From IMG/VR virus record IMGVR_UViG_3300005515_000062, positions 1 to 22,337 of that record: 22,337 nt of DNA; one strand, 5' to 3'. Source of the stretch: a virus. Shown here piece after piece: positions 7,281 to 14,001 of the stretch. Under the pieces are notes generated by a model that worked only from the letters and a program-made list of their open reading frames with translations, was not told the DNA's origin and ran no database searches. Position 1 is the stretch's first letter; every line of letters starts with the position of its first letter. Made by a program: the position numbers and the translations under genes.

Positions 7281-8225
7281 TCAACTCCCAATAAGGTTGA
7301 TGGGCTGGCAGCGGCTGTCGGCCACGTACTGCAGCGATTGGGGGTGAAACCAAAGCGCGATACTTCCCTCCCACTCGCCGTGCCGGTTCTTGTCGCAAAT
7401 CAGCATTGCGTCAGGGGCATTGGCGAACTTGTCAGGCATTGGTGTGCCGCTCCGGGCGCATTGGTCCAGCGCCTTCTCCTTCGCCTTGTTCCGCCACACA
7501 GTCAGGAACTGGTCCACCTGGTCAGAAATCGAGCCGCTGCCTTTGGCGTCCAACTTTCCAGGGGGTTTTTCTTCGCTTTCGCCTTTGCGCACGTGATGCA
7601 CAAGGTGGATATGGACTTGGTGATCCCGCGCTAGGGATGTCAGCATGTCTACGAAGTCTTTCTGCGCGTTGTAGTCATCTTCGCCACGCACGCACTTCAT
7701 CAAGCTATCGATCACGATGTGCTTAATCCCGAGTTTTGACGCGCAGTACCTGATAACTGCGTAGACCATTTCAGGCTTCACAGTGCCCTGCTGGTCGTAC
7801 AGCCACACCTTGCCCTTCAGCCATTCTCCGAACTTGCGCGCCATTGCCTCACTAGGGCGGTCGTTCATCGCACCCTGGCGCAGCATCCGCTTCAGCGTCG
7901 ACAGCGGCTTCATTTCGAAGCTCGCAATACACAACTTCTCGCCAGCCGCGGCAAAACCAAGACACGCCATCCCCAAGAGTTGGCTCTTGCCGTGGCCATT
8001 CATGCCCTGCCACACCGTCACCTCGCCCGGACGAAACCGCAGATGGTCATGAGTCTTGGCCCACGGCAACGTCGCTCCAGTCACGACATTTCCATTCCGG
8101 ATTGAATCGACCAGATCATCGGTCCATGTGTCTGCGCTGATCACCTTGGCCTGCGGCTCCGACTCGGCCATGTAGGCTTTGAAGTCGAACGTGTCAGGCG
8201 TAATCATTTGGACTACGTTGTTCAT
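7281..8225 (-). CDS. DnaB-like replicative helicase / RecA-fold ATPase
   Basis: This 314-residue RecA-fold ATPase has Walker A GMNGHGKS (74-81), a following SFEMKP segment like the DnaB H1a region, Walker B HIVIDSL (Asp173) and the H4-like VHIHLVHHVRK. DnaB has an N-terminal primase-interacting domain, which is missing here; about 60 residues precede the ATPase core, as in phage helicases of the Twinkle/gp4 type. It would unwind DNA at the phage fork. The start at 8223-8225 makes an ATGA overlap with the upstream gene. With the DUF1376 protein upstream it forms the likely initiator-helicase pair of this phage. Confidence 0.88.
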   Translation of the reverse strand: MNNVVQMITPDTFDFKAYMAESEPQAKVISADTWTDDLVDSIRNGNVVTGATLPWAKTHDHLRFRPGEVTVWQGMNGHGKSQLLGMACLGFAAAGEKLCIASFEMKPLSTLKRMLRQGAMNDRPSEAMARKFGEWLKGKVWLYDQQGTVKPEMVYAVIRYCASKLGIKHIVIDSLMKCVRGEDDYNAQKDFVDMLTSLARDHQVHIHLVHHVRKGESEEKPPGKLDAKGSGSISDQVDQFLTVWRNKAKEKALDQCARSGTPMPDKFANAPDAMLICDKNRHGEWEGSIALWFHPQSLQYVADSRCQPINLIGS

Positions 8226-8578
8226 GCAACCTCCAAGCGGCGGATTTCGCCGTTCTCGTATCGAAGAATTCCGGTTGAGTCCAAGGCACAAGCCGTCACG
8301 TCAGCCGGGGAAAAATCGAGGATCCGCTTGAAGAGCGCTTTCACGTGGCGCCCCTCTGGACCGGAAAGGTGGACACTCAGCCCAGCAAGAACCCGTAGAT
8401 CCACGGTCTTGAGGGTGTCATCCGGGAAAACGTCTATTTCGGGCAGTCCACCCAGCGACATGATCATGTCCGGGTGGCTGAAAACCGTGTAGTCGCGGGC
8501 TTCGGTCAGGCAGACAAAGACAGCAGCCGGTCGATAACCGCGCATCCGAAGCGCGAGCAGGGTTTCGTGGCCGATCAC
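8222..8578 (-). CDS. Hypothetical replication-region protein (GTG start)
   Basis: This 118-residue protein begins with GTG at 8576-8578, overlapping the DUF1376 stop as GTGA, with GGAGGG 6 nt upstream. Sequence features are an N-terminal IGHETLLALRMRGYRPAAVFVCL, an acidic middle and a C-terminal ILRYENGEIRRLEVA. No family is recognised. Lying between the initiator-like and helicase genes, it could be a loader or accessory factor, but nothing in the sequence shows that. Confidence 0.65.
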   Translation of the reverse strand: MIGHETLLALRMRGYRPAAVFVCLTEARDYTVFSHPDMIMSLGGLPEIDVFPDDTLKTVDLRVLAGLSVHLSGPEGRHVKALFKRILDFSPADVTACALDSTGILRYENGEIRRLEVA

Positions 8579-9282
8579 AGCGCGCCCTCCCACGGTTGCT
8601 CAGGCGAACCTCCGTCCGCCACCACGCCGTCCTCCCAGCGCTTCTGGTTCAGGTAGGTCAACGGGGCCGGCTCAAATCCGTCCTGCCACTGCTTCGTGCC
8701 TTTCATCGCCGCCACGTGGGCAATAATCTGGTCAGCAACGGAGTCGAGTTTTCGCAGCCGCCACTTCTTCGCACACTCAGCCTTCGCCGCTCTCCGCTGC
8801 GTTACTGGCCAGGTGTCCCAGAACTCCTGAAACCGGTCGGCATGGTCGGCGTGAGCCGACGAATGTTTTTCTTTATTGGTGTCTGGTGTCTGGTTAGGTT
8901 GATCGTTCGTTCCACGATTCGTCGCACGATTCGTGCTAGTTTCGTTAGACGATCTCGCCTCTTTGCGTTTAGCCTCACGTTCCTGAGCGATGCGACGATT
9001 CGTGTCCGCCTGCTTGCCAGCTTTTTCAAGCTCCGCCTCGATACGGCTGTGCATCAAGCCAGACTCAACCACCGTAAAGAACCGCGCCACAGCCTTCACG
9101 GCGTCCTTTTCTGCCTTAGTGAAGGCGCCAGCGATGCGGCACAGAGCGCCGTGATCGTTTGGCAACGGGACCTCAGTCGCGTAGTAGTGGTGCATAAGCG
9201 CTAGGTAGGCACCGCGCTCCGTCAGGGACAAGTGCCCGGTGTCGCGCTGGAAGTCACCGATGTAGTGCTTGTAGAAGTTCAT
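8575..9282 (-). CDS. DUF1376-family replication protein
   Basis: This is a 235-residue protein. Residues 1-100 are a DUF1376 (YdaU-type) domain: MNFYKHYIGDFQRDTGHLSL followed by ERGAYLALMHHYYATEVPLP. A charged, Asn/Thr-rich linker (about 95-140, with TNR repeats) leads to a C-terminal domain (DRFQEFWDTWP to LTYLNQKRWEDG) common in phage replication initiators of O type. It probably recognises the phage origin and recruits the helicase encoded two genes later. The DNA for the linker contains repeated 9-mers that could be the origin itself. The start overlaps the next gene by 4 nt. Confidence 0.85.
   Translation of the reverse strand: MNFYKHYIGDFQRDTGHLSLTERGAYLALMHHYYATEVPLPNDHGALCRIAGAFTKAEKDAVKAVARFFTVVESGLMHSRIEAELEKAGKQADTNRRIAQEREAKRKEARSSNETSTNRATNRGTNDQPNQTPDTNKEKHSSAHADHADRFQEFWDTWPVTQRRAAKAECAKKWRLRKLDSVADQIIAHVAAMKGTKQWQDGFEPAPLTYLNQKRWEDGVVADGGSPEQPWEGAL
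8901..9003. repeat. Iteron-like repeats; candidate replication origin
   Basis: ACGATTCGT occurs at 8914-8922, 8926-8934 and 8995-9003, with a near copy at about 8902-8910 (ATCGTTCGT). The copy at 8926 is centred in GCACGATTCGTGC, a 13-bp palindrome with one central mismatch. An AT-rich tract lies alongside (about 8862-8878). The repeats fall in the linker of the replication protein gene, as lambda iterons fall inside gene O. They also encode repeated Thr-Asn-Arg, so a peptide repeat is an alternative. Confidence 0.45.
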
Positions 9283-9731
9283 GCTGCAGCCCTTTTCATC
9301 GGCTCATAGGCGACCTTGTAGGCTTGCTCAACAGAGTCAGGCCACAGGCCGCGAGAAATCAATTCGGCGCGGGTTCGGTCCACGTACTGAACTTCCAGCC
9401 AGCGGCGAACCTCTTTGGCGATACCGCTGCTGTCATGCAGACGGTGACAACGCGGGCAGGCTGCAAACGTCTGGGAGTCGCAAGCCTTCAATGCCAGGCC
9501 CTTGCCGAAGTTGGCATGAGCGCATTGGGAAGGCCCGAAGGCGCCGCAGATCACGCAATCCAGGCTGGCCACATTCCGGCGGTGTTTCTCTGAGCGCATT
9601 ACCGTGCTGGCCTTCATGCCAAGCGGACGCAGGAAACCAAGGTGAGCGGCAACCTTCTGACCGAGGCCTTGGCCGCGATCCGACTTGGCCCGGAGAGACT
9701 TGCTGCGCTTGAGGGTGGAATTCCAGGTCAT
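9279..9731 (-). CDS. Zinc-binding HNH-like nuclease in the nin region
   Basis: This 150-residue protein has a basic N-terminal tail (about 50 residues). Its zinc-finger core has CVIC (59-62), CAHANFGKG (His72) and CPRCHRLHD (92-100). The pattern CxxC, HAH/AHA-type and CxxCHxxxH resembles small phage HNH proteins of the DUF968/YbcO kind that sit beside NinB and RusA. A structure-selective nuclease in recombination is the likely role (inference). Both ends overlap neighbours by ATGA, fixing the start at 9731. Confidence 0.7.
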   Translation of the reverse strand: MTWNSTLKRSKSLRAKSDRGQGLGQKVAAHLGFLRPLGMKASTVMRSEKHRRNVASLDCVICGAFGPSQCAHANFGKGLALKACDSQTFAACPRCHRLHDSSGIAKEVRRWLEVQYVDRTRAELISRGLWPDSVEQAYKVAYEPMKRAAA

Positions 9732-10153
9732 GCTGCCTCCACTTCCAGATGAACGCCGCGGCTTGCAAAGTCGTCACGGACGGCTTCGGCGTACTTGGTC
9801 AGTTGCTTGGTGGTCATGCGGGAAGTGACGGGGAAGACGCGCATCACGAGCAGCTTTTGCTCGTAGGACAGGCCTTTGATGGCGCCGTCGTAGGCTTCGC
9901 GGAATTCTTCGTCCTCGGCGCGCAAGATCGGCACGCCGTGATGCAGCTTGCAGTAGCACTTCCAGCCAAGCGCGTCGTCTTCCGGCAGAGCCAGCGAGAT
10001 TTCCTCGTACCAGGCGTGGGAAAAGGCGTTCTGCAACTTCGAGCGAGTCTTCGCCTTGATCTCCACCTTGTAGCCATCCGGCGCGTGTGCGCAGGCATAG
10101 GCCGCGTTACGGCGGACCAAGGGGCTAGAGAGGATGAAGACCTGGTTTGCCAT
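9728..10153 (-). CDS. ninB: NinB (Orf-family) recombination protein
   Basis: This 141-residue protein is similar in length to lambda NinB (146). It matches the NinB pattern: N-terminal strand FILSSPLVRRNAAYA, a central basic segment KAKTRSKLQNAFSHAWYEEI, WKCYCK, and the C-terminal TSRMTTKQLTKYAEAVRDDFASRGV. Lambda NinB (Orf) binds single-stranded DNA and SSB and can replace RecFOR in loading recombinase. SSB is encoded in the other early operon of this phage (18181). The start shares one base with the CII-like stop (TAATG). Confidence 0.85.
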   Translation of the reverse strand: MANQVFILSSPLVRRNAAYACAHAPDGYKVEIKAKTRSKLQNAFSHAWYEEISLALPEDDALGWKCYCKLHHGVPILRAEDEEFREAYDGAIKGLSYEQKLLVMRVFPVTSRMTTKQLTKYAEAVRDDFASRGVHLEVEAA

Positions 10154-10662
10154 TACTTGCTCGCCGCGCGCAGGACGTTGCGCTCCATGCGATGCAGCAG
10201 AACGCGCGTTGCGCGCAGCAGCGGGACCAGTTGATCGGCCTCAGCCTGGTCAATCTGACTGTCAGCGGTGGTCTGGGCAGTCACCGCGGCGATCTTGCCC
10301 ATTTCGGTAGCCAGCGCGAGGAACTTGTCCTGCAGCGCCTTTGCTTCGTTTTCCCATCCACCAACAGGAGCAGCCGGCACGTCGTCAACGAACACGCCCT
10401 CTTGAGCGTTCAACGACAGAAGCCAGTCGTTGGACCTGTGCTGGGCACCCGCATCGTTCCGAACAAATTCAGCCAGGAGAACAGCGACGTCGACATCCAA
10501 CTGATCCCCACCGCGCAACTTGCGGCGCAGCGACTCAGGATGAATAGAAGTGTCGCGACGGAGCGTCAGGAATTGAGCAGCAGCCTCGACACCGCCGTCA
10601 GCAGCGCGAACCGAGTTGTAGAGAGCGTCACGCCAGTAGGTAATGGTGGTGGGGCAAGTCAT
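10153..10662 (-). CDS. Phage regulatory protein, CII family
   Basis: This 169-residue protein resembles the P2/186-type CII regulatory family found after cro in many proteobacterial prophages: an N-terminal helix-turn-helix-like segment (WRDALYNSVRAADGGVEAAA, then IHPESLRRKLRGG), a middle FVRNDAG, and a helical C-terminal half (residues 95-165) suited to oligomerisation. Such proteins activate lysogenic transcription or otherwise tip the switch. An AGGA site lies upstream of the ATG. An 84-nt gap separates it from the cro-like gene, with no clear promoter in it. Confidence 0.75.
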   Translation of the reverse strand: MTCPTTITYWRDALYNSVRAADGGVEAAAQFLTLRRDTSIHPESLRRKLRGGDQLDVDVAVLLAEFVRNDAGAQHRSNDWLLSLNAQEGVFVDDVPAAPVGGWENEAKALQDKFLALATEMGKIAAVTAQTTADSQIDQAEADQLVPLLRATRVLLHRMERNVLRAASK

Positions 10663-10745
10663 TACGTTGGATTCCTGATAATTTCAGCGTTTCGGTACTA
10701 GTGCGGGTTAACTAATATTCACCGCATGGAACAACTCAACTCTCT

Positions 10746-11015
10746 CTACAGCGCAGCTTCGGCAGTTACCGCTTTCGCTTTGCGGATCCGGCGCGGCTTG
10801 CGCAACACGTCCCAGCGGAAATTCGGCACTAGCTCTTCACAGATCACCCGCTTGCCGGTAGCCTCTTCGATGACCGGGCAGTGCTCCGAAGGGAGAGGCC
10901 GCGAGCCGTTGACCCACTGGCTAACCGACTGCGGGGTAACGCCGAGGATTGCGGCCAGAGCTTTCTGACTTCCCACAATCGAGATGGCCTTTTCGAGGCC
11001 GACATTTCGGTCCAT
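10746..11015 (-). CDS. Cro-like / YdaS-type HTH repressor
   Basis: This is an 89-residue DNA-binding protein. Residues 5-45 carry a lambda-type HTH: LEKAISIVGSQKALAAILGVT followed by PQSVSQWVNGSRPLPSEHC, the pattern of YdaS/Cro proteins. The C-terminal tail is basic (LRKPRRIRKAKA). It is the first gene of the leftward operon, 28 nt from the -10 of a promoter whose -35 lies in the 15-bp palindromic operator. In analogy with lambda it would bind the same operator and repress cI. AGGA precedes the ATG. Confidence 0.87.
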   Translation of the reverse strand: MDRNVGLEKAISIVGSQKALAAILGVTPQSVSQWVNGSRPLPSEHCPVIEEATGKRVICEELVPNFRWDVLRKPRRIRKAKAVTAEAAL

Positions 11016-11043
11016 ATCCGGTCCTAAAGCATCACTTGCCTCA

Positions 11044-11072
11044 ATACTAAACTAATGCTTTATCAAAAGCAA
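11044..11072 (-). promoter_or_regulatory. Leftward early promoter for cro (PR-like)
   Basis: On the minus strand TTGCTT (11067-11072), exactly 17 nt, TAGTAT (11044-11049). The -35 lies in the left half of the palindrome at 11067-11081, so a bound repressor would block it. The 5' leader of cro would be short, about 22 nt. Confidence 0.65.
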
Positions 11073-11081
11073 TCATTGCTT
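11067..11081. promoter_or_regulatory. Palindromic repressor operator
   Basis: AAGCAAT-C-ATTGCTT is a perfect odd 15-bp palindrome between the divergent cro and cI genes. Related half-sites occur nearby at 11027-11039 (AAGCATCACTTGC), 11054-11062 (AATGCTTTA) and 11107-11117 (AAGCAATGCTT, overlapping the cI start), and again at 13634-13660. The repeated half-site AAGCAAT is the likely CI/Cro recognition unit. Confidence 0.78.
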
Positions 11082-11105
11082 GCACGCGTTGCGCCCAAGC
11101 ACAAT
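11076..11105 (+). promoter_or_regulatory. cI promoter (PRM-like), leaderless start
   Basis: TTGCTT (11076-11081, right half of the operator), 18-nt spacer, CACAAT (11100-11105). The A of the cI ATG at 11112 is 7 nt past the -10 box, where transcription should begin. Both boxes are weak, as expected of an activator-dependent maintenance promoter. Confidence 0.5.
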
Positions 11106-11111
11106 CAAGCA

Positions 11112-12194
11112 ATGCTTTCCTCCGTCCTAATTCAAGAACTCCTTTCCTCGCCTCCTGCGGATCTCGCTGGCAAAGTCGCCGCGACCATCGGGCGGGGGCT
11201 TGTGCCCGCTAAAGATGTGGCGGAGGCGTGCGGAGTGACTGTCCAGGCCATCAATGGCTGGAAGACGAACGGGCGCGTGGGAAAACAGCACATTAAGACG
11301 CTGGCTCGCCTGACGGGCCTGCCTGTTTCGTGGTGGCTGCCGGGTGATGATTTGGATGACGAGTCCAGCCCTGTTGGCTCGACTCCCTGGCCGTTTGCGT
11401 CTATCGATCGCGAGCGGATCGAAGCCCTTCCGGCTGAACGGCTGAAGCATCTTGAAGGCGTGATGCTTTTCGCCTTGCAGGGCTACTCTGAAGGCACGGC
11501 GACGATCAATGTCCCAGCTGTGTCCGCCACTCCCGCAGCAGGCAGCCGCGGTTCCGTATTCGACATGGACGCGGCCGACGACGTGTTCCCTATGCGAATT
11601 GGTGGAATGCCGCCAGCACCTTGGGAAGGCGGCACAACCACGCACCAGACCGATAAGGCGCCGCCAGTCCGTATTAGCACTCAGGTTGGGGTAATTGCGA
11701 ATGTTGGCCCTGGCGAGCCGCACGCTGCAAACGACAAGTTTGAGAAGGTCCCTGAGCTGGCCGACGTGCGCCTGGCCGCTGGTGATGGAATCGAGAACCA
11801 GACCGAAGAACAGACCGGAATGATTCAGTTCCGTCGCTCGTTCCTGAAGGAAGTCGGCGCTGACGGTGGCAAGGCACGCGTGGTGTATGCCAAGGGCGAC
11901 AGCATGGAGCCGGTGATTCGAGACGGCGCCGCCCTACTTGTGGTGCCGAACGAAAACCTGACGATCCGCGACTTGGCTGCGGGCGGCGTTTACGCCATCA
12001 ACTATGACGGCAAGATGATCGTCAAGACGGTGGCGCGGGACAAGCTGACGCAGCGTTGGGTAGCTCGGTCCTTCAATCCAACCTATGCGGATATCCCACT
12101 TGAGAACGGGCATCCGGTCCGCGTGCTGGGCCAGGTTGTGTGGGCTGGCGCTCGGCTGCGGGATGACGAGGCGGGACAGTGGGTACGCTCCTAG
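11112..12194 (+). CDS. CI-like repressor with S24/LexA autoprotease domain
   Basis: This 360-residue lysogeny repressor is longer than lambda CI (237). An N-terminal HTH lies at about residues 32-55 (PAKDVAEACGVTVQAINGWK), followed by a long Pro/Gly-rich linker (about 80-230). The C-terminal S24 peptidase has Ser264 in GDSMEP and Lys305 in MIVKTV as the catalytic dyad, so RecA-stimulated self-cleavage on DNA damage is expected. An in-frame ATG at 11055 would add 19 residues but would put the operator inside the gene. The start at 11112 fits a leaderless mRNA from the promoter at 11076-11105; no ribosome site precedes either start. The transcript appears to continue into the next three genes. 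Confidence 0.92.
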   Translation: MLSSVLIQELLSSPPADLAGKVAATIGRGLVPAKDVAEACGVTVQAINGWKTNGRVGKQHIKTLARLTGLPVSWWLPGDDLDDESSPVGSTPWPFASIDRERIEALPAERLKHLEGVMLFALQGYSEGTATINVPAVSATPAAGSRGSVFDMDAADDVFPMRIGGMPPAPWEGGTTTHQTDKAPPVRISTQVGVIANVGPGEPHAANDKFEKVPELADVRLAAGDGIENQTEEQTGMIQFRRSFLKEVGADGGKARVVYAKGDSMEPVIRDGAALLVVPNENLTIRDLAAGGVYAINYDGKMIVKTVARDKLTQRWVARSFNPTYADIPLENGHPVRVLGQVVWAGARLRDDEAGQWVRS

Positions 12195-12221
12195 ACCTTT
12201 TTTTATAGGTGAGGTAACCGA

Positions 12222-12653
12222 ATGCGATTTGCCGCTCTAGTTGTTGCGTCTCTTCTGCTAACTGGCTGTGCAACAGCGCCAGGGAAATTGAAGCAAGACG
12301 ACTTCGATTGGTCGGAATCCGTTCTGACTATCTCGCCTGAAAAGACGTTTGCAGGGCTGCAGAACTACGCCCGCATGTGCGGTGGGATTCTGAACCAGGC
12401 TCCTGAGTGGTATCCCACGCAGACAGGCGACGGATCCAAGGTAGATCTGTTCATGCGAGGACTCGCCGGCCAAACGGAGTTTGTCTACGGCGTGATTGAG
12501 TTAAGCCGAACGTCGGATGGAGGCACCGTTGCCAAGACCGGAATTCAAACGGTCTATTCAAAACCTGCCTTCCGTAAGCGTGGATGGTGGATCGAAAAGG
12601 TTCAGACCATGTTTGCCGAGATTGATTCGGGCAAGACGCCTTCGTGCCAATAA
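12222..12653 (+). CDS. Predicted lipoprotein, cI-operon cargo
   Basis: This 143-residue protein has a type II signal peptide: MRFAALVVASLLLTGC, lipobox LTGC with lipidated Cys16. The mature part is unknown; two further cysteines (Cys48 region ARMCGG and the C-terminal SCQ) may pair. The start follows a GTGAGG site and lies 27 nt after cI with no terminator hairpin between them, so co-transcription with the repressor is likely. A lysogen-expressed surface lipoprotein suggests lysogenic conversion or superinfection exclusion, a known class of prophage cargo; that role is inferred here from context only. Confidence 0.82.
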   Translation: MRFAALVVASLLLTGCATAPGKLKQDDFDWSESVLTISPEKTFAGLQNYARMCGGILNQAPEWYPTQTGDGSKVDLFMRGLAGQTEFVYGVIELSRTSDGGTVAKTGIQTVYSKPAFRKRGWWIEKVQTMFAEIDSGKTPSCQ

Positions 12654-12674
12654 CGCTACACCTTGAGGTCAAGC

Positions 12675-13136
12675 ATGCGACGTACAACAGCTTCGCTGGG
12701 CGCCGTCCTGTTACTTACTGGCACCACGGTTTTAGCCCAAGACAAGGTGATGACCCTATCGGCGATTTGCAAGGAGCCGCAAGGTCATTTGATCAGCTAC
12801 CAGAGCAAGGATGGCAATCCGGAGCGGGTGAAGGATGGTTTTAAGAACGCCGCTTGGTTCTTCCAGTGGAGCACAGCCACCCCGGGTGTTGGCCGGGTGG
12901 TCACCCAAGACTCTCAAAGCGCCGGTAGTGGAACCAGGGGCGTCGACGCATCGGTAAGGTTCAGTGACGGCCTGGAGTCTATATCGTTCTTTGTCTTTTA
13001 TGAATCAGGCCTGTGGGTCTACACGCTGTTCCCCTCATCCAAGGTGATGGTGGCTTCACGGCACATGATCAGTTCCCTTCATCAAGGCGGTAGCGGCGCG
13101 GTGTTTAGCGCTAAATGCGACATGGGAATTCAGTAA
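12675..13136 (+). CDS. Predicted secreted/periplasmic protein, cI-operon cargo
   Basis: This 153-residue protein has a classical signal peptide: MRRTTASLGAVLLLTGTTVLA with cleavage expected after Ala21. The mature part has two cysteines (AICKEP and the C-terminal AKCDMG), consistent with one periplasmic disulfide. No family is recognised. The ATG at 12675 is preferred over an in-frame TTG at 12663 because GAGG lies 7 nt upstream. It follows the lipoprotein gene by 21 nt, and both products go to the envelope, so they may work together. Confidence 0.78.
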   Translation: MRRTTASLGAVLLLTGTTVLAQDKVMTLSAICKEPQGHLISYQSKDGNPERVKDGFKNAAWFFQWSTATPGVGRVVTQDSQSAGSGTRGVDASVRFSDGLESISFFVFYESGLWVYTLFPSSKVMVASRHMISSLHQGGSGAVFSAKCDMGIQ

Positions 13137-13173
13137 TCTTCCCGTTGCGCTATGCGGACGCTAGAATCGCCGC

Positions 13174-13575
13174 ATGATCGCAATCATCTTCTTTTGGTTT
13201 TTGTTCGCCATCGCCGTGGGCATGATCGCCTCCAGCCGCGGGCGTAGCGGCTTTGGATGGTTCATTCTTGCGTGCCTCATCAGCCCGCTTTTGGCTGGAA
13301 TCATCTTGCTGGTCAGCGCTAACCTGCGTAGCCAGGCGCCGCGTCCCACGCCCTTCACGCACGTCAAGTGTCCGGACTGCAGAGAACTGATCCTCAAGGA
13401 CGCTCGCGTGTGCCGACACTGTGGCTGCAAGCTGGTTGTGGCGGAAGCCTCCCTACCCCTTGACCGAGATCCATCCCTCACTTCTGAACTGAAGGATCTG
13501 GGCGCGTGGAGGGTTGTCTACGTCGCAGGCGTGATTGTCATCATCGCCGCCGTCATCTGGATCCAGGTCTACTAA
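13174..13575 (+). CDS. Membrane protein with zinc-ribbon
   Basis: This is a 133-residue protein. Two N-terminal membrane segments lie at about 2-20 (IAIIFFWFLFAIAVGMI) and 28-50 (GWFILACLISPLLAGIILLVSA). A cytoplasmic zinc ribbon follows at about 68-88 (CPDCRELILKDARVCRHCG, four cysteines in two CxxC). A C-terminal helix ends the chain (VVYVAGVIVIIAAVIWIQV). The ATG has no ribosome site, but TAGAAT ends 6 nt upstream, so it may be expressed from a leaderless transcript as well as by read-through from cI. The combination of two helices, zinc ribbon and helix occurs in small bacterial membrane proteins of unknown role. An intrinsic terminator follows 20 nt after the stop. Confidence 0.8.
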   Translation: MIAIIFFWFLFAIAVGMIASSRGRSGFGWFILACLISPLLAGIILLVSANLRSQAPRPTPFTHVKCPDCRELILKDARVCRHCGCKLVVAEASLPLDRDPSLTSELKDLGAWRVVYVAGVIVIIAAVIWIQVY

Positions 13576-13594
13576 GCCCCCTCACCTAGCTACA

Positions 13595-13616
13595 GCCGCC
13601 TTCGGGCGGCTTTTTT
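13595..13616 (+). terminator. Intrinsic terminator of the cI operon
   Basis: GCCGCC, tetraloop TTCG, GGCGGC, then six T: a perfect 6-bp stem with the stable UUCG loop. It closes the rightward cI-cargo transcript before the next promoter region. Confidence 0.93.
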
Positions 13617-13621
13617 GCGCC

Positions 13622-13670
13622 CTGACTTAAATCATTGCTTGCTTTTAAGATAAAGCAATGGTTTAATTAA
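13622..13670 (+). promoter_or_regulatory. OL-like operator/promoter of the rightward early operon
   Basis: Two half-sites in inverted orientation, ATTGCTT (13634-13640) and AAGCAAT (13653-13659), match the halves of the 11067-11081 operator. AATCATTGCTTGC at 13630-13642 is shared exactly with 11071-11083. A possible promoter is CTGACT (13622-13627), 18 nt, TAAGAT (13646-13651), whose -10 would lie between the half-sites; boxes are only moderate. The AT-rich context and position after a terminator fit a CI-controlled PL. Confidence 0.6.
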
Positions 13671-14001
13671 TCCAACGCAGCAAACGACCCGCAGAACAGC
13701 CTAGGCGAGAGCCAGCCCAGTAACGAGTCTGCTGCGAAGTACCGCAGGACCGCTCTTTAACAACCAGCTAAGCGATAGAACAGGCTCTATGTCCCTCTTG
13801 GGACGCTCGGCCCCGGACGCACTCTCCACCGGAAGCGAAGTTTGCTCAAGACGAGAGACGAGAAGACAGTTTTCACGACCTGGCCCGTAAAGCCCGGCCT
13901 CGAAAGAGTGATTGAAAAACTGGCGGCGACGGCTGTCTTCTCCAGATTCATCTGAATGTGCCTTCTACGAGGGCACAGCCACATGAACAAGGGAGATTGA
14001 C
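13671..14001 (+). promoter_or_regulatory. Long structured leader with boxA antitermination site
   Basis: This 330-base leader holds no convincing gene. It has CGCTCTTTAACAA (13751-13763), a match to the rrn/lambda boxA bound by NusB-S10. Twelve nt later comes a hairpin ATAGA-ACAGGC-TCTAT (13775-13790, boxB position), directly followed by GTCCC-TCTT-GGGAC (13791-13804). Upstream, CGCAGCA (13676-13682) can pair with TGCTGCG (13730-13736). A further hairpin, TGTGCC/GGCACA, lies near 13957-13977. This looks like a nut-type site for processive antitermination of the operon. Confidence 0.6.
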
